Below, piece by piece: positions 8,824 through 16,977 of a stretch of 64,000 nucleotides of DNA. Both the position numbers and the translations under genes were made by a program. Below the pieces are notes generated by a model, which had not been told where the DNA came from, did no database searches, and saw only the letters and a list, made by a program, of their open reading frames with translations. Positions within the stretch are counted from its first letter, which is position 1. Every line of letters starts with the position of its first letter. Source of the stretch: Pseudomonas sp. CC120222-01a (lineage in GTDB: Bacteria > Pseudomonadota > Gammaproteobacteria > Pseudomonadales > Pseudomonadaceae); NCBI RefSeq assembly GCF_003097235.1, contig NZ_QEQQ01000001.1, positions 62,001 through 126,000 of the forward strand, read 5' to 3'.

Positions 8824-9843
8824 ATGAACATTGTCCACAAAGCCCTCACCGCTTCCCTCCTCGCCCTGTCCGTGTCCAGCGCCTTCGCCGCTGGCAGCCC
8901 AGGCGTCGAACAGCACACTCAGGCCTTCCTCGAAGCGCTGGAGCAAGGGGGCGGCAAGCCGCTCGAACAGCTCAGCCCGAAAGACGCCCGCGCCGTACTG
9001 ACCGGTGCCCAGGCTTCGGTGAAGGTCGACCTGTCCGGTATCGAGGTCAAGGAACGCACCATCCAGGCCAACGGCCAGTCGATCAAGCTGCAGGTGGTGC
9101 GCCCGGCCAATGTCAAAGGTGAGCTGCCAGTGTTCATGTTCTTCCACGGCGGCGGCTGGGTGCTCGGCGACTTCCCGACCCACCAGCGGCTGATCCGCGA
9201 CCTGGTGGTCGGCTCCGGTGCGGTGGCGGTCTATGTGGACTACACGCCGTCGCCAGAGTCGCACTACCCGACGGCGATCAACCAGGCCTACGCCGCGACC
9301 CAGTGGGTGGCCGAGCACGGCAAGGAGATCGGTGTCGACGGCAAGCGCCTGGCCGTGGCCGGCAACAGCGTCGGCGGCAACATGGCGGCGGTGGTCGCAC
9401 TCAAGGCCAAAGAGGCCGGCACCCCGGCCCTGCGCTTCCAGCTGCTGCTGTGGCCGGTGACCGATGCCAGCTTCGAGACGGCTTCGTACAAACAGTTCGC
9501 CGAGGGGCACTTCCTCACCACCGGGATGATGAAGTGGTTCTGGGAAAACTACACCACCGATGCCAAGGCACGGGCAGAGATCTACGCCTCGCCGCTGCGG
9601 GCCAGCAGTGAACAGTTGAAAGGCCTGCCACCGGCGCTGGTGCAGACGGCCGAGTTCGATGTGCTGCGCGATGAGGGTGAGGCGTATGCCCGCAAGCTGA
9701 ATGCCGCCGGTGTGACGGTGACGTCGGTGCGCTACAACGGGATGATTCATGACTATGGCTTGCTCAATCCGTTGAGCCAGGTGCCGGCTGTAAAAGCGGC
9801 GATGCGTCAGGCAAGCACCGAACTTAAAGTGCATCTGCAGTGA
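8824..9843 (+). CDS. periplasmic alpha/beta hydrolase (HSL-type esterase)
   Basis: A 339-residue alpha/beta hydrolase of the hormone-sensitive-lipase type. It has an oxyanion-hole motif HGGGW (residues 108-112) and a nucleophile elbow GNSVGG (Ser182), which replaces the usual GDSAGG. A late catalytic His lies in NGMIHDYG and an Asp in AEFDVLRDEG. A typical signal peptide (positive N-terminus, hydrophobic core, SSAFAAG end at about residue 23) indicates export to the periplasm. A good ribosome site (aaaagga) lies just upstream. It is divergent from the LysR gene and ends at a strong intrinsic terminator. The substrate is probably a short-chain ester, but this is not determined. Confidence 0.88.
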   Translation: MNIVHKALTASLLALSVSSAFAAGSPGVEQHTQAFLEALEQGGGKPLEQLSPKDARAVLTGAQASVKVDLSGIEVKERTIQANGQSIKLQVVRPANVKGELPVFMFFHGGGWVLGDFPTHQRLIRDLVVGSGAVAVYVDYTPSPESHYPTAINQAYAATQWVAEHGKEIGVDGKRLAVAGNSVGGNMAAVVALKAKEAGTPALRFQLLLWPVTDASFETASYKQFAEGHFLTTGMMKWFWENYTTDAKARAEIYASPLRASSEQLKGLPPALVQTAEFDVLRDEGEAYARKLNAAGVTVTSVRYNGMIHDYGLLNPLSQVPAVKAAMRQASTELKVHLQ

Positions 9844-9853
9844 GCCAATGAGT

Positions 9854-9880
9854 AAAAAGACCCGCCCAGGCGGGTCTTTT
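9854..9880. terminator. bidirectional intrinsic terminator
   Basis: A stem of aaaagacccgcc and ggcgggtctttt around a CA-type loop, with A-tract before and T-tract after. It lies between the esterase (plus) and the immunity-like gene (minus, ending at 9885) and suits both strands. Confidence 0.9.
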
Positions 9881-9884
9881 GCTT

Positions 9885-10286
9885 TTATTGAGGAGATGGC
9901 CCGCAAGCTTCAATGAAGTTGCCATCGGTGCGGCTATCTATGGCACCGTCCGCACCGATGTAGATATCGATGCGGGGCCACTTGGGTTTGACACGAATGC
10001 AGTGCCACTTTCCATTGTTGTTCCAATCGAGCTGCATGAAGAATTGGTCGTTCGGAAAGATATGCCCGGCGCCGCCAGTGGCTTGACCCGGATAAATCTC
10101 ACCTTTTGATATGCTGTGCTGGACATTCAAGATATAGCCTAGACGCCCTTGGCCTTTGTCAGAAAAATGAAAACCCACCAAGGGTGTAGCGACATACCAA
10201 AAGATAATGGGCGTAAACATTATAACCAGTACCCACCGCCAGATATGCCGTTTCGGTTTAGTTGCAGATGTGGTCACGTATGCCAT
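9885..10286 (-). CDS. candidate immunity protein, one membrane segment
   Basis: A 133-residue protein starting inside the 3' end of the upstream PAAR-toxin gene (29-base overlap, 10258-10286). It has a positively charged N-terminus and one hydrophobic segment (about residues 16-35, WVLVIMFTPIIFWYVATPLV), then a predicted periplasmic part rich in aromatic residues (about 45-133). I recognise no family. Small genes directly after, and overlapping, a PAAR-toxin gene usually encode the cognate immunity protein, and a membrane-anchored periplasmic domain would suit a toxin acting or entering through the periplasm. The region is visibly AT-richer than its neighbours, which suggests acquisition. Function is inferred from position only. 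Confidence 0.6.
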   Translation of the reverse strand: MAYVTTSATKPKRHIWRWVLVIMFTPIIFWYVATPLVGFHFSDKGQGRLGYILNVQHSISKGEIYPGQATGGAGHIFPNDQFFMQLDWNNNGKWHCIRVKPKWPRIDIYIGADGAIDSRTDGNFIEACGPSPQ

Positions 10287-11322
10287 CCCCCCAATTTGAA
10301 CGTGGCAATGCCAAGACTTCGGCCATGAGCATCCTTGCCGTAATCCCACCGTTTGGATGCAGCTGATACAGCTTCACGCCAAGACTGATAGCGACACGAT
10401 CTCCGATGTCGTCCCAGGCCCGTAGCCCCTCTATATCCGCAGAGCGGTGAGGCCCTTCGTGTTTTTCCCACTCTTGAACTTTCCGAATGGAATCTGATGC
10501 AATTTGCTCAAGCCCAGCGCCATCCAAAAGAACACTTTCTGAAAGCCCCCCCGCCCGTCCTACATAGCCGTAGTGGATGTTCGACCAGATATCGTAGAAA
10601 AAGTCGACTTCACCTTGCTTATGCCACACCCCGCCGAACCGTTGTGCAATCAAAACCTTGTGATCCCAAGGCCTGTTCTGACCCACCCGCTCTGCCCAAA
10701 GCGCCATCGCGGCAGCAGTGTTTCCAACCATCACTGCTTGAAAGTCAGGTGGTAACAGACGTGCGTACCAAGGGAGCTTTTGAAATTTTGCATGTTCCTC
10801 TATCGCGTCAAAACTGGTCAGCTTCTTCATTTTCACCACGGATGGGTGTGTGAGGTTGCGGTTCATCTCTTCGGCGATGTAGCTGGCCACTTGCTCCATC
10901 ATGTCCGGGTGTTTGCAGGTGGCAGACTGCGGTGTCATTCCTGCTGGTGGAGTTTTGATGGGCGAAATGAAGCCAGCTTGACCTGATGTTGCTGCCTGGC
11001 TCGCCTGCTGTGTCGCCGAGGTGCGTGCCGCTGGGCCAGTTCCACTGTTGGCCATGACCCGGTTACTGCCGCTCGGGCAACCGCACGCCACCAGCGAACC
11101 ATCCACCGCGACAGGTTTAGCATCTGAAATGAAGCCCTCGTTGCCCTCGACAACGGTGCCTTCTTTGCCACACATCGGACAGGCCGTGGTCGGATCGGCA
11201 CAGCGCAGCACCATGCGCCCTTCGCTGGTATAGCCGGCTCCGGTCGCTAGACAGACCGCGCCTGTAGTGGTCTTGTCCCCGTCGACTGCCTGACCTTTGC
11301 CATCGATCGTTACGCTTCGCAT
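10258..11322 (-). CDS. PAAR-domain effector with Ntox44-like C-terminal toxin
   Basis: A 354-residue modular protein. Residues 1 to about 92 form a PAAR spike-tip domain (VDGDKTTTGAVCLATG, CPMCGKEG, VACGCPSGSNRV). A Thr/Ser/Ala/Gly-rich linker covers about 93-135. The C-terminal region (about 140-345) has the motifs NRPWDHK (216-222) and DIWSNIHYGYVG (244-255), which I associate with polymorphic toxin type 44 (Ntox44). PAAR proteins cap the VgrG spike of type VI secretion systems and carry toxins into rival cells. No VgrG or T6SS structural gene is in the window, so this is an orphan module. The downstream gene overlaps it and is the probable immunity gene. The toxin's biochemical activity is not proven by sequence. 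Confidence 0.82.
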   Translation of the reverse strand: MRSVTIDGKGQAVDGDKTTTGAVCLATGAGYTSEGRMVLRCADPTTACPMCGKEGTVVEGNEGFISDAKPVAVDGSLVACGCPSGSNRVMANSGTGPAARTSATQQASQAATSGQAGFISPIKTPPAGMTPQSATCKHPDMMEQVASYIAEEMNRNLTHPSVVKMKKLTSFDAIEEHAKFQKLPWYARLLPPDFQAVMVGNTAAAMALWAERVGQNRPWDHKVLIAQRFGGVWHKQGEVDFFYDIWSNIHYGYVGRAGGLSESVLLDGAGLEQIASDSIRKVQEWEKHEGPHRSADIEGLRAWDDIGDRVAISLGVKLYQLHPNGGITARMLMAEVLALPRSNWGDGIRDHICN

Positions 11323-11572
11323 GGGTTCGCTTCCTGAAGTTGGAAAAACCCGAAAACTAACAGCAGAAAATCCCCCGAAACCGCACTAACTGGAATCAAG
11401 AGCAGACCTACAAGCACTGAAGGAATATCTGTCAGAACCGTCCGACAGTAGTCATCTAAAACGAGACAGTAATACTCATCCAAGCTAGTTTTTAGGCTTA
11501 AAAACTGACAGTAAGATTCTCCCATCAACAGCCGACAGTCCTTCCGATCCCGGCAATCAAGGAGAATTCATC
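11323..11572. other. AT-rich divergent intergenic region with GACAGT repeats
   Basis: This 250-bp gap lies between the PAAR effector (minus) and the pirin gene (plus). The word GACAGT occurs at 11444, 11465, 11507 and 11534, always on the plus strand, and an inverted form (ctgtca) is near 11430. It is AT-richer than the flanking genes. It must contain the promoters of both genes; no known operator is recognised. Confidence 0.5.
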
Positions 11573-12295
11573 ATGCTCACCGTCCGTAACGCCCAAGACC
11601 GCGGCCTGGCCTTCCATGGCTGGCTGAAATCCTTCCACACCTTCTCCTTCGGCCACTACCGCAACCCTGACGAGCAAGGTTTTTCCGACCTGCTGGTGAT
11701 CAACGACGACCGCGTCATCCCTGGCAAGGGCTTTGGCCAGCACCCGCACCGCGATATGGAAATCTTCTCCTACGTGCTCGAAGGCGCGCTGGAGCACAAG
11801 GACACCCTGGGTACCGGCTCGGTGATCCGCCCAGGTGACGTGCAGCTAATGAGCGCCGGGCATGGTGTAGCGCACAGCGAGTTCAACCACAGTCAGGCGC
11901 AGCCGGTGCACTTCCTGCAGATCTGGATCGTGCCCAATGTGAAAGGAGCGACGCCGCGTTATCAGCAGCAGCACTTCAGTGCCGAGGAGAAGCGCGGCAA
12001 ATTGCGCCTGATCATCTCGCCGGATGGTGCCGACGGGTCATTGCAGGTGCGGCAGAACGCGCGGGTGTATGCCGGGTTGTTCGATGGCGCGGAGCGCGCG
12101 ACGCTGAGCTTGCCGGAGAACCGCCATGCCTATGTGCATGTGGCTCGCGGCAGCATCGAGCTCAATGGCCAGGTGCTGAACGAGGGGGATGGGGTGCGGG
12201 TAAGGCAGGAACAGGTGCTGGAGCTGGGCAATGGGGTGGATGCCGAAGTGCTGGTGTTCGACCTGCGGCCCCATGAGTTGCCTGGCATGCCATAA
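11573..12295 (+). CDS. pirin-family protein (YhhW type)
   Basis: A 240-residue bicupin of the pirin family. The N-terminal cupin has the metal-binding pattern HPHRDMEI (His57 and His59) and GHGVAHSEF (about residues 99-107), which supply the expected His/His/His/Glu set. The second cupin (about 160-235) lacks metal ligands, as is normal for the family. Relatives such as E. coli YhhW show quercetin 2,3-dioxygenase activity in vitro, but their physiological role is unclear. A strong ribosome site (aaggag) precedes the ATG at 11573. It stands alone and ends in a single palindromic REP. Confidence 0.9.
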   Translation: MLTVRNAQDRGLAFHGWLKSFHTFSFGHYRNPDEQGFSDLLVINDDRVIPGKGFGQHPHRDMEIFSYVLEGALEHKDTLGTGSVIRPGDVQLMSAGHGVAHSEFNHSQAQPVHFLQIWIVPNVKGATPRYQQQHFSAEEKRGKLRLIISPDGADGSLQVRQNARVYAGLFDGAERATLSLPENRHAYVHVARGSIELNGQVLNEGDGVRVRQEQVLELGNGVDAEVLVFDLRPHELPGMP

Positions 12296-12303
12296 GCAGG
12301 ACC

Positions 12304-12335
12304 GGCCTCTTCGCGGGTAAACCCGCGAAGAGGCC
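12304..12335. repeat. single palindromic REP / possible terminator
   Basis: A perfect 15-bp stem (ggcctcttcgcgggt with its complement) around a two-base loop. It lies between the convergent pirin and DUF1330 genes. There is no T-tract, so termination is possible but not certain. Confidence 0.75.
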
Positions 12336-12347
12336 ATCAGCAACTAC

Positions 12348-12641
12348 TCAAGATTCGAAACCTTCTACGATGATAACTTCAGCCTTCGCCACCCCTTGGC
12401 GATGGCTGCACGCCTCCTGATACAACTCCGACCGGTAGCACGCCACCGCCTGCTCATACGAATCGAACTCGATCACCACGCTACGCTGTGGAGTGGGCCG
12501 CCCCTCCATCGCCTCGCTGCGCCCGCCGCGGGCCAGGAAGCGGCCGCCGTATGCCTTGAAGGCAGCGGGAGCGCGCTGGGTGTACTGCTGGTACTGCTCG
12601 GGGTCGGTCACGTCGACGTGGGCGATCCAATAGGCCTTCAT
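12348..12641 (-). CDS. DUF1330-family protein
   Basis: A 97-residue protein with the ferredoxin-like dimeric alpha/beta-barrel pattern of DUF1330: MKAYWIAHVDVTDPEQYQQY at the start, then YGGRFLARGG, VVIEFDSYEQAVACYRS and a final valine-rich strand VAKAEVIIVEGF. I start at the ATG at 12641, preceded by ggagagcag; longer upstream reading is the shadow of ribB. No enzymatic role is established for this family. It is divergent from the riboflavin-synthesis gene across a 78-bp gap holding a perfect palindrome, so the two may share a regulator. Confidence 0.85.
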   Translation of the reverse strand: MKAYWIAHVDVTDPEQYQQYTQRAPAAFKAYGGRFLARGGRSEAMEGRPTPQRSVVIEFDSYEQAVACYRSELYQEACSHRQGVAKAEVIIVEGFES

Positions 12642-12676
12642 CCGCTGCTCTCCTGTTACAACGATATTTGTGTATG

Positions 12677-12688
12677 ATGGTATACCAT
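12677..12688. promoter_or_regulatory. perfect palindrome ATGGTATACCAT, candidate operator
   Basis: A 12-bp perfect palindrome in the 78-bp gap between DUF1330 (minus) and ribB-like (plus). The word GGTATACCATAA at 12679 recurs as GGAATACCATAA at 14043, upstream of the ABC importer. Palindromes with a TATA centre are typical of GntR-family operators. No GntR gene is in the window. Confidence 0.5.
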
Positions 12689-12719
12689 AAAAATCACCCC
12701 ACCACAGTGAGCGTGCAAC

Positions 12720-13841
12720 ATGGCTTTCAACACCATCGAGGAACTTCTCGAGGATTACCGGCAAGGCAAGATGGTCCTGCTGGTGGACGACGAGGACCGG
12801 GAAAACGAAGGCGACCTGCTGATCGCCGCCGAGCGCTGTGACGCCCAGGCCATCAACTTCATGGCCCGCGAAGCGCGCGGGCTGATCTGCCTGACCCTGA
12901 CCGACGACCACTGCCAGCGCCTGGGCCTTGAGCAGATGGTACCGGCCAACGGCAGCGTGTTCAGCACCGCCTTCACCGTGTCGATCGAAGCCGCCAGCGG
13001 CGTCACCACCGGCATTTCCGCCGCCGACCGGGCGCGCACCGTGGCTGCGGCCATGGCGCCCGATGCCCGCCCCGAAGACCTGGTGCAGCCTGGCCACATC
13101 TTCCCCCTGCGCGCCCGCGAAGGCGGCGTGCTGACCCGTGCCGGGCACACCGAAGCCGGTTGCGACCTGGCCCGCCTGGCCGGCTTCACCCCGGCCTCGG
13201 TGATCGTCGAGGTGCTCAACGATGACGGCACCATGGCCCGCCGCCCGGACCTGGAAGTGTTCGCTGCGCAGCACGGCATCAAGATCGGCACCATCGCCGA
13301 CCTGATCCACTACCGCCTGAGCACCGAACAAACCATCAAGCGCATCGGCGAGCGCGAACTGCCGACCGTGCACGGCACGTTCCGCCTGGTGACCTACGAG
13401 GACCGCATCGAAGGCGGCGTGCACATGGCCATGGTCATGGGCGATATCCGCCGTGAGCAGCCGACCCTGGTGCGGGTGCACGTGATCGACCCGCTGCGCG
13501 ACCTGGTGGGCGCCGAATACGCCGGCCCCGCCAACTGGACGCTGTGGGCTGCGCTGCAGAAAGTGGCCGAGGAAGGTGCCGGGGTGGTGGTGATCCTGGC
13601 CAACCACGAATCCTCACAAGCCTTGCTCGAACGCGTACCGCAGCTCACTCAGCCGGTGCGGCCTTATCAGCGTGGGCAGTCCAAGGTGTACTCGGAGGTC
13701 GGTACCGGGGCGCAGATTCTGCAGGACCTGGGCGTGGGCAAGCTGCGTCATCTGGGGCCGCCGCTGAAATATGCAGGCCTGGCCGGGTATGAGCTGGAAG
13801 TGGTGCAGAGCATCCCATTCGAGCCCGTTCCTCTGAGCTGA
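12720..13841 (+). CDS. ribB: 3,4-dihydroxy-2-butanone 4-phosphate synthase with degenerate GTP cyclohydrolase II domain (RibB-X)
   Basis: The N-terminal half (about residues 1-200) is an intact DHBP synthase, which makes the four-carbon precursor of riboflavin from ribulose 5-phosphate. It has the acidic loop [10 protein letters not shown] (23-32) and the [16 protein letters not shown] segment (140-155). The C-terminal half (about 205-373) resembles RibA GTP cyclohydrolase II but has lost its zinc site. Where RibA has a Cys-rich RVHSECLTGD...RCDC region, this protein has [16 protein letters not shown] (252-267) without cysteines, so it should not hydrolyse GTP. Such RibB-X hybrids are known in proteobacteria. 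There is no FMN riboswitch in the short leader, unlike many main ribB genes, so it is probably a secondary paralogue. Confidence 0.88.
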   Translation: MAFNTIEELLEDYRQGKMVLLVDDEDRENEGDLLIAAERCDAQAINFMAREARGLICLTLTDDHCQRLGLEQMVPANGSVFSTAFTVSIEAASGVTTGISAADRARTVAAAMAPDARPEDLVQPGHIFPLRAREGGVLTRAGHTEAGCDLARLAGFTPASVIVEVLNDDGTMARRPDLEVFAAQHGIKIGTIADLIHYRLSTEQTIKRIGERELPTVHGTFRLVTYEDRIEGGVHMAMVMGDIRREQPTLVRVHVIDPLRDLVGAEYAGPANWTLWAALQKVAEEGAGVVVILANHESSQALLERVPQLTQPVRPYQRGQSKVYSEVGTGAQILQDLGVGKLRHLGPPLKYAGLAGYELEVVQSIPFEPVPLS

Positions 13842-13852
13842 CACCATTCCCC

Positions 13853-13970
13853 GTGTGGGAGCGGCCTTGTGTCGCGAAAGGGCCGCGAAGCGGCCCCGGC
13901 AATTTATTTGTTGACGCTGAGATCCTGGGGCCGCTTTGCGGCCCTTTCGCGACACAAGGCCGCTCCCACA
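13853..13970. repeat. inverted REP pair (GTGTCGCGAAAGGG type)
   Basis: Two head-to-head copies with outer ends gtgtgggagcggcc and ggccgctcccaca and inner stems gggccgcgaagcggcccc and ggggccgctttgcggccc. It lies after the ribB-like gene in a 361-bp gap and probably ends that transcript. Confidence 0.85.
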
Positions 13971-14042
13971 AAAAAGCAGACTGCGGTGGCCTGAAGAAGG
14001 CGGAGTGATGGCCGGTAGCCTCATTCCTCTTGCCAAAAGTTT

Positions 14043-14054
14043 GGAATACCATAA
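14043..14054 (+). promoter_or_regulatory. second copy of the GGTATACCATAA word
   Basis: GGAATACCATAA matches 11 of 12 bases of the word overlapping the palindrome at 12677. It is followed by tatgatatccc and lies about 150 bp before the ABC importer start. It may be the importer's operator. The remainder of this 361-bp gap holds the REP pair and no gene I can see. Confidence 0.4.
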
Positions 14055-14202
14055 TATGATATCCCGTAGACCTTGAATCTGCAGGCCGGCACCTACAATT
14101 ACAAACGGCCACCAGACACTTTGTTTTAGCTGCTCCCCGAATACTGTTGGCGGGCGCACCAGAAGCCCCGCCTCGAATAACAAAAGCAACGAGGGCGTAA
14201 CC

Positions 14203-15228
14203 ATGCTGTTGAGCAAACGTGTAACCGCAGTGCTGTCCGCCAGCCTGCTGACCCTGGCCTGTCAGGCCGCCCAGGCTGCTGACAGCCTGAACTTCGTCAG
14301 CTGGGGCGGTACCACCCAGGACGCCCAGAAAGAAGCATGGGCCATCCCCTTCACAAAAAGCACCGACATCAAAGTCGTCCAGGACGGCCCGACCGACTAC
14401 GGCAAGCTCAAGGCCATGGTCGAGAGCGGCAACGTGCAATGGGACGTGGTCGATGTCGAAGCCGACTTCGCCCTGCGCGCCGCCAGCGAAGGCCTGCTCG
14501 AACCCCTCGATTTCAACCAGATCAAACGCGACAAGATCGACCCGCGTTTCGTCTCCGACCACGGCGTCGGCTCGTTCTTCTTCTCCTTCGTGCTCGGCTA
14601 CAACGAAGGCAAGCTCGGTGCCAACAAGCCGGTCGACTGGACTGCGCTGTTCGACACCAAGACCTATCCAGGCAAACGCGCCCTGTATAAATGGCCGAGC
14701 CCCGGCGTGCTGGAACTGGCCCTGCTGGCCGACGGCGTAGCGCCAAAGGACCTCTACCCGCTGGACCTGGACCGCGCCTTCAAGAAGCTCGACACCATCA
14801 AGAAAGACATCGTCTGGTGGGGCGGTGGTGCCCAGTCGCAGCAGCTGCTGGCCTCGGGTGAAGCGTCGCTCGGCCAGTTCTGGAACGGCCGCGTCTATGC
14901 CCTGCAGCAAGACGGTGCACCGGTGGGCGTGAGCTGGAAGCAGAACCTGGTCATGGCCGATTTCCTGGTCATCCCGAAAGGCTCGAAGAACAAGGACGCG
15001 GCCATGAAGTTCCTGGCCAATGCCAGCAGTGCCGAAGGCCAGGCCGCGTTCGCCAACAAGACCGCCTATGCCCCGGTGAACGTCGACAGCGTGGCCAAGC
15101 TCGACAAAGACCTCGCCCCGAACCTGCCGACCGCCTACGCCCAGGACCAGGTCACCCTGGACTTCGCCTACTGGGCGAAAAACGGCCAGGCCATCGCCGC
15201 CCGCTGGAATGAGTGGTTGGTCAAATGA
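14203..15228 (+). CDS. ABC transporter periplasmic binding protein (PotD/PotF type)
   Basis: A 341-residue binding protein with a clear signal peptide (cleavage after about residue 25, ACQAAQA). The mature protein begins with the family pattern LNFVSWGG. It has DYGKLKAMVESGNVQWDVVD early, and SWKQNLVMADFLVIPKGSKN and a QAAFANKTAYAPVN segment later, typical of SBP family 1/8 proteins for polyamines and related organic cations. It is the first gene of a four-gene importer operon and overlaps the next gene by four bases. The substrate is uncertain; classical polyamine-pocket residues cannot be confirmed by eye. Confidence 0.88.
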   Translation: MLLSKRVTAVLSASLLTLACQAAQAADSLNFVSWGGTTQDAQKEAWAIPFTKSTDIKVVQDGPTDYGKLKAMVESGNVQWDVVDVEADFALRAASEGLLEPLDFNQIKRDKIDPRFVSDHGVGSFFFSFVLGYNEGKLGANKPVDWTALFDTKTYPGKRALYKWPSPGVLELALLADGVAPKDLYPLDLDRAFKKLDTIKKDIVWWGGGAQSQQLLASGEASLGQFWNGRVYALQQDGAPVGVSWKQNLVMADFLVIPKGSKNKDAAMKFLANASSAEGQAAFANKTAYAPVNVDSVAKLDKDLAPNLPTAYAQDQVTLDFAYWAKNGQAIAARWNEWLVK

Positions 15229-16142
15229 AAGTCGCCATCAACGCCCTGCAGAACGCGCAAGGTGCCCCCACGGGCACCGGCGCCCCGGGAACGGCCCCTC
15301 GCCGCGTGAGCCTCGGCCAGCGCTGGAAAGGCAGCCGCAACCTGCTGCCGGCCCTGCTGTTCCTCGGCCTGTTCTTCTTCGCCCCGCTGGTCGGCCTGTT
15401 GCTGCGCGGGGTGCTGGAGCCAACGCCAGGGCTGGGCAACTACGAGCAGCTGTTCGCCAACTCGGCCTATGCACGGGTGCTGTTCAACACCTTCTCGGTG
15501 GCCGGCGTGGTCACCCTGATCAGCGTGCTGCTGGGCTTCCCGCTGGCCTGGGCGATCACCCTGGTACCCAAGGGCTGGGGCCGCTGGCTGCTGAACATCG
15601 TGCTGCTGTCGATGTGGACCAGCCTGCTGGCGCGCACCTACTCGTGGCTGGTGCTGCTGCAGAGCTCGGGGGTGATCAACAAGGCGTTGATGGCCATGGG
15701 CATCATCGACACCCCGCTGGAGATGGTGCACAACCTCACTGGCGTGGTGATCGGCATGAGCTACATCATGATCCCGTTCATCGTGCTGCCGCTGCAGGCG
15801 ACCATGCACGCCATCGACCCGATGGTGCTGCAGGCAGGCTCGATCTGCGGCGCCAGCCCCTGGACCAACTTCTGGAAGGTGTTCCTGCCGCTGTGCCGCT
15901 CGGGGCTGTTCTCCGGGGCGCTGATGGTGTTCGTGATGTCGCTCGGTTACTACGTCACCCCGGCGCTGCTCGGTGGTGCGCAGAACATGATGCTGCCTGA
16001 GTTCATCATCCAGCAGGTGCAGTCGTTCCTCAACTGGGGCCTGGCCAGCGCCGCCGCCGCACTGTTGGTGGTGATCACCCTGGTGCTCTTCTACCTGTAC
16101 CTGAAGCTGCAGCCGGAATCCCCGGTTGGCAACGCGAGGTAA
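15225..16142 (+). CDS. ABC transporter inner-membrane permease (PotB/PotH type)
   Basis: A 305-residue permease starting at an ATG overlapping the stop of the binding-protein gene. A Pro/Gly/Ala-rich cytoplasmic N-terminus (about 40 residues) precedes the first membrane helix (LLPALLFLGLFFFAPLVGLLL). The EAA-type loop reads QAGSICGASPWTNFWKVFLP. Several further helices follow. It forms the translocation channel with the next gene. Only six bases separate them. Confidence 0.9.
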   Translation: MKVAINALQNAQGAPTGTGAPGTAPRRVSLGQRWKGSRNLLPALLFLGLFFFAPLVGLLLRGVLEPTPGLGNYEQLFANSAYARVLFNTFSVAGVVTLISVLLGFPLAWAITLVPKGWGRWLLNIVLLSMWTSLLARTYSWLVLLQSSGVINKALMAMGIIDTPLEMVHNLTGVVIGMSYIMIPFIVLPLQATMHAIDPMVLQAGSICGASPWTNFWKVFLPLCRSGLFSGALMVFVMSLGYYVTPALLGGAQNMMLPEFIIQQVQSFLNWGLASAAAALLVVITLVLFYLYLKLQPESPVGNAR

Positions 16143-16148
16143 ACCGCC

Positions 16149-16958
16149 ATGCTCCTGTCTCCCAATGCCATGGGCCGCCCGCTGCGCACGGGCCTGTACC
16201 TGACCACCGGGGTCATCGCGGCCTTCCTGCTGCTGCCGGTGGTGTTCATCGTGCTGTTGTCGTTCGGCTCATCCCAGTGGCTGGTGTTCCCGCCACCGGG
16301 CTGGACCTTCAAGTGGTACGGCCAGTTCTTCTCCAACCCGGAGTGGATGGATGCCGCCCTGGCCAGCCTCAAGGTTGCCGTGCTGACCACCATCGCTGCC
16401 GTGCTGCTGGGCCTGCCCACCGCCTTCGCCCTGGTGCGTGGCCGCTTCCCGGGCCGCGAAATGCTCTACGGGCTGTTCACCATGCCGATGATCGTGCCGC
16501 TGGTGATCATCGCCGTGGCGGTGTACGCGCTGTTCCTCAAGCTCGGTTACACCGGCACGCTGTTCGCCTTCGTGGTCAGCCATGTGATCGTCGCCCTGCC
16601 CTTCACCATCATCTCGATCATCAACTCGCTGAAGCTGTTCGACCAGTCGATCGAAGACGCCGCGGTGATCTGTGGCGCCTCGCGCCTGCAGGCGATCTTC
16701 AAGGTGACCTTTCCGGCGATTCGCCCGGGCATGATCGCCGGTGGCCTGTTCGCCTTCCTGGTGTCGTGGGACGAGGTGGTGCTGAGCGTGATGATGGCCA
16801 GCCCAGACCTGCAGACCCTGCCGGTGAAGATGTGGACCACCCTGCGCCAGGACCTGAGCCCGGTGATCGCCGTGGCCTCGACCCTGCTGATCGGCCTGTC
16901 GCTGCTTGTCATGTTCATTGCCGCCGCCTTGCGCCGGCGCACCGAAGTCAACGCCTGA
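16149..16958 (+). CDS. ABC transporter inner-membrane permease (PotC/PotI type)
   Basis: A 269-residue second permease with about six hydrophobic helices and the EAA loop DAAVICGASRLQAIFKVTFP. The N-terminal TGVIAAFLLLPVVFIVLLSF segment and the FPPPGWTFKWYGQFF periplasmic stretch are typical of PotC-like permeases. It pairs with the preceding permease in the importer. Confidence 0.9.
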   Translation: MLLSPNAMGRPLRTGLYLTTGVIAAFLLLPVVFIVLLSFGSSQWLVFPPPGWTFKWYGQFFSNPEWMDAALASLKVAVLTTIAAVLLGLPTAFALVRGRFPGREMLYGLFTMPMIVPLVIIAVAVYALFLKLGYTGTLFAFVVSHVIVALPFTIISIINSLKLFDQSIEDAAVICGASRLQAIFKVTFPAIRPGMIAGGLFAFLVSWDEVVLSVMMASPDLQTLPVKMWTTLRQDLSPVIAVASTLLIGLSLLVMFIAAALRRRTEVNA

Positions 16959-16977
16959 GCGTGCGGAGAAAACAACA

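Noticed and set aside
12642..12719. FMN riboswitch before the riboflavin gene
   Set aside because: The whole gap to the divergent gene is only 78 bp, too short for an FMN aptamer, and the conserved blocks are absent.
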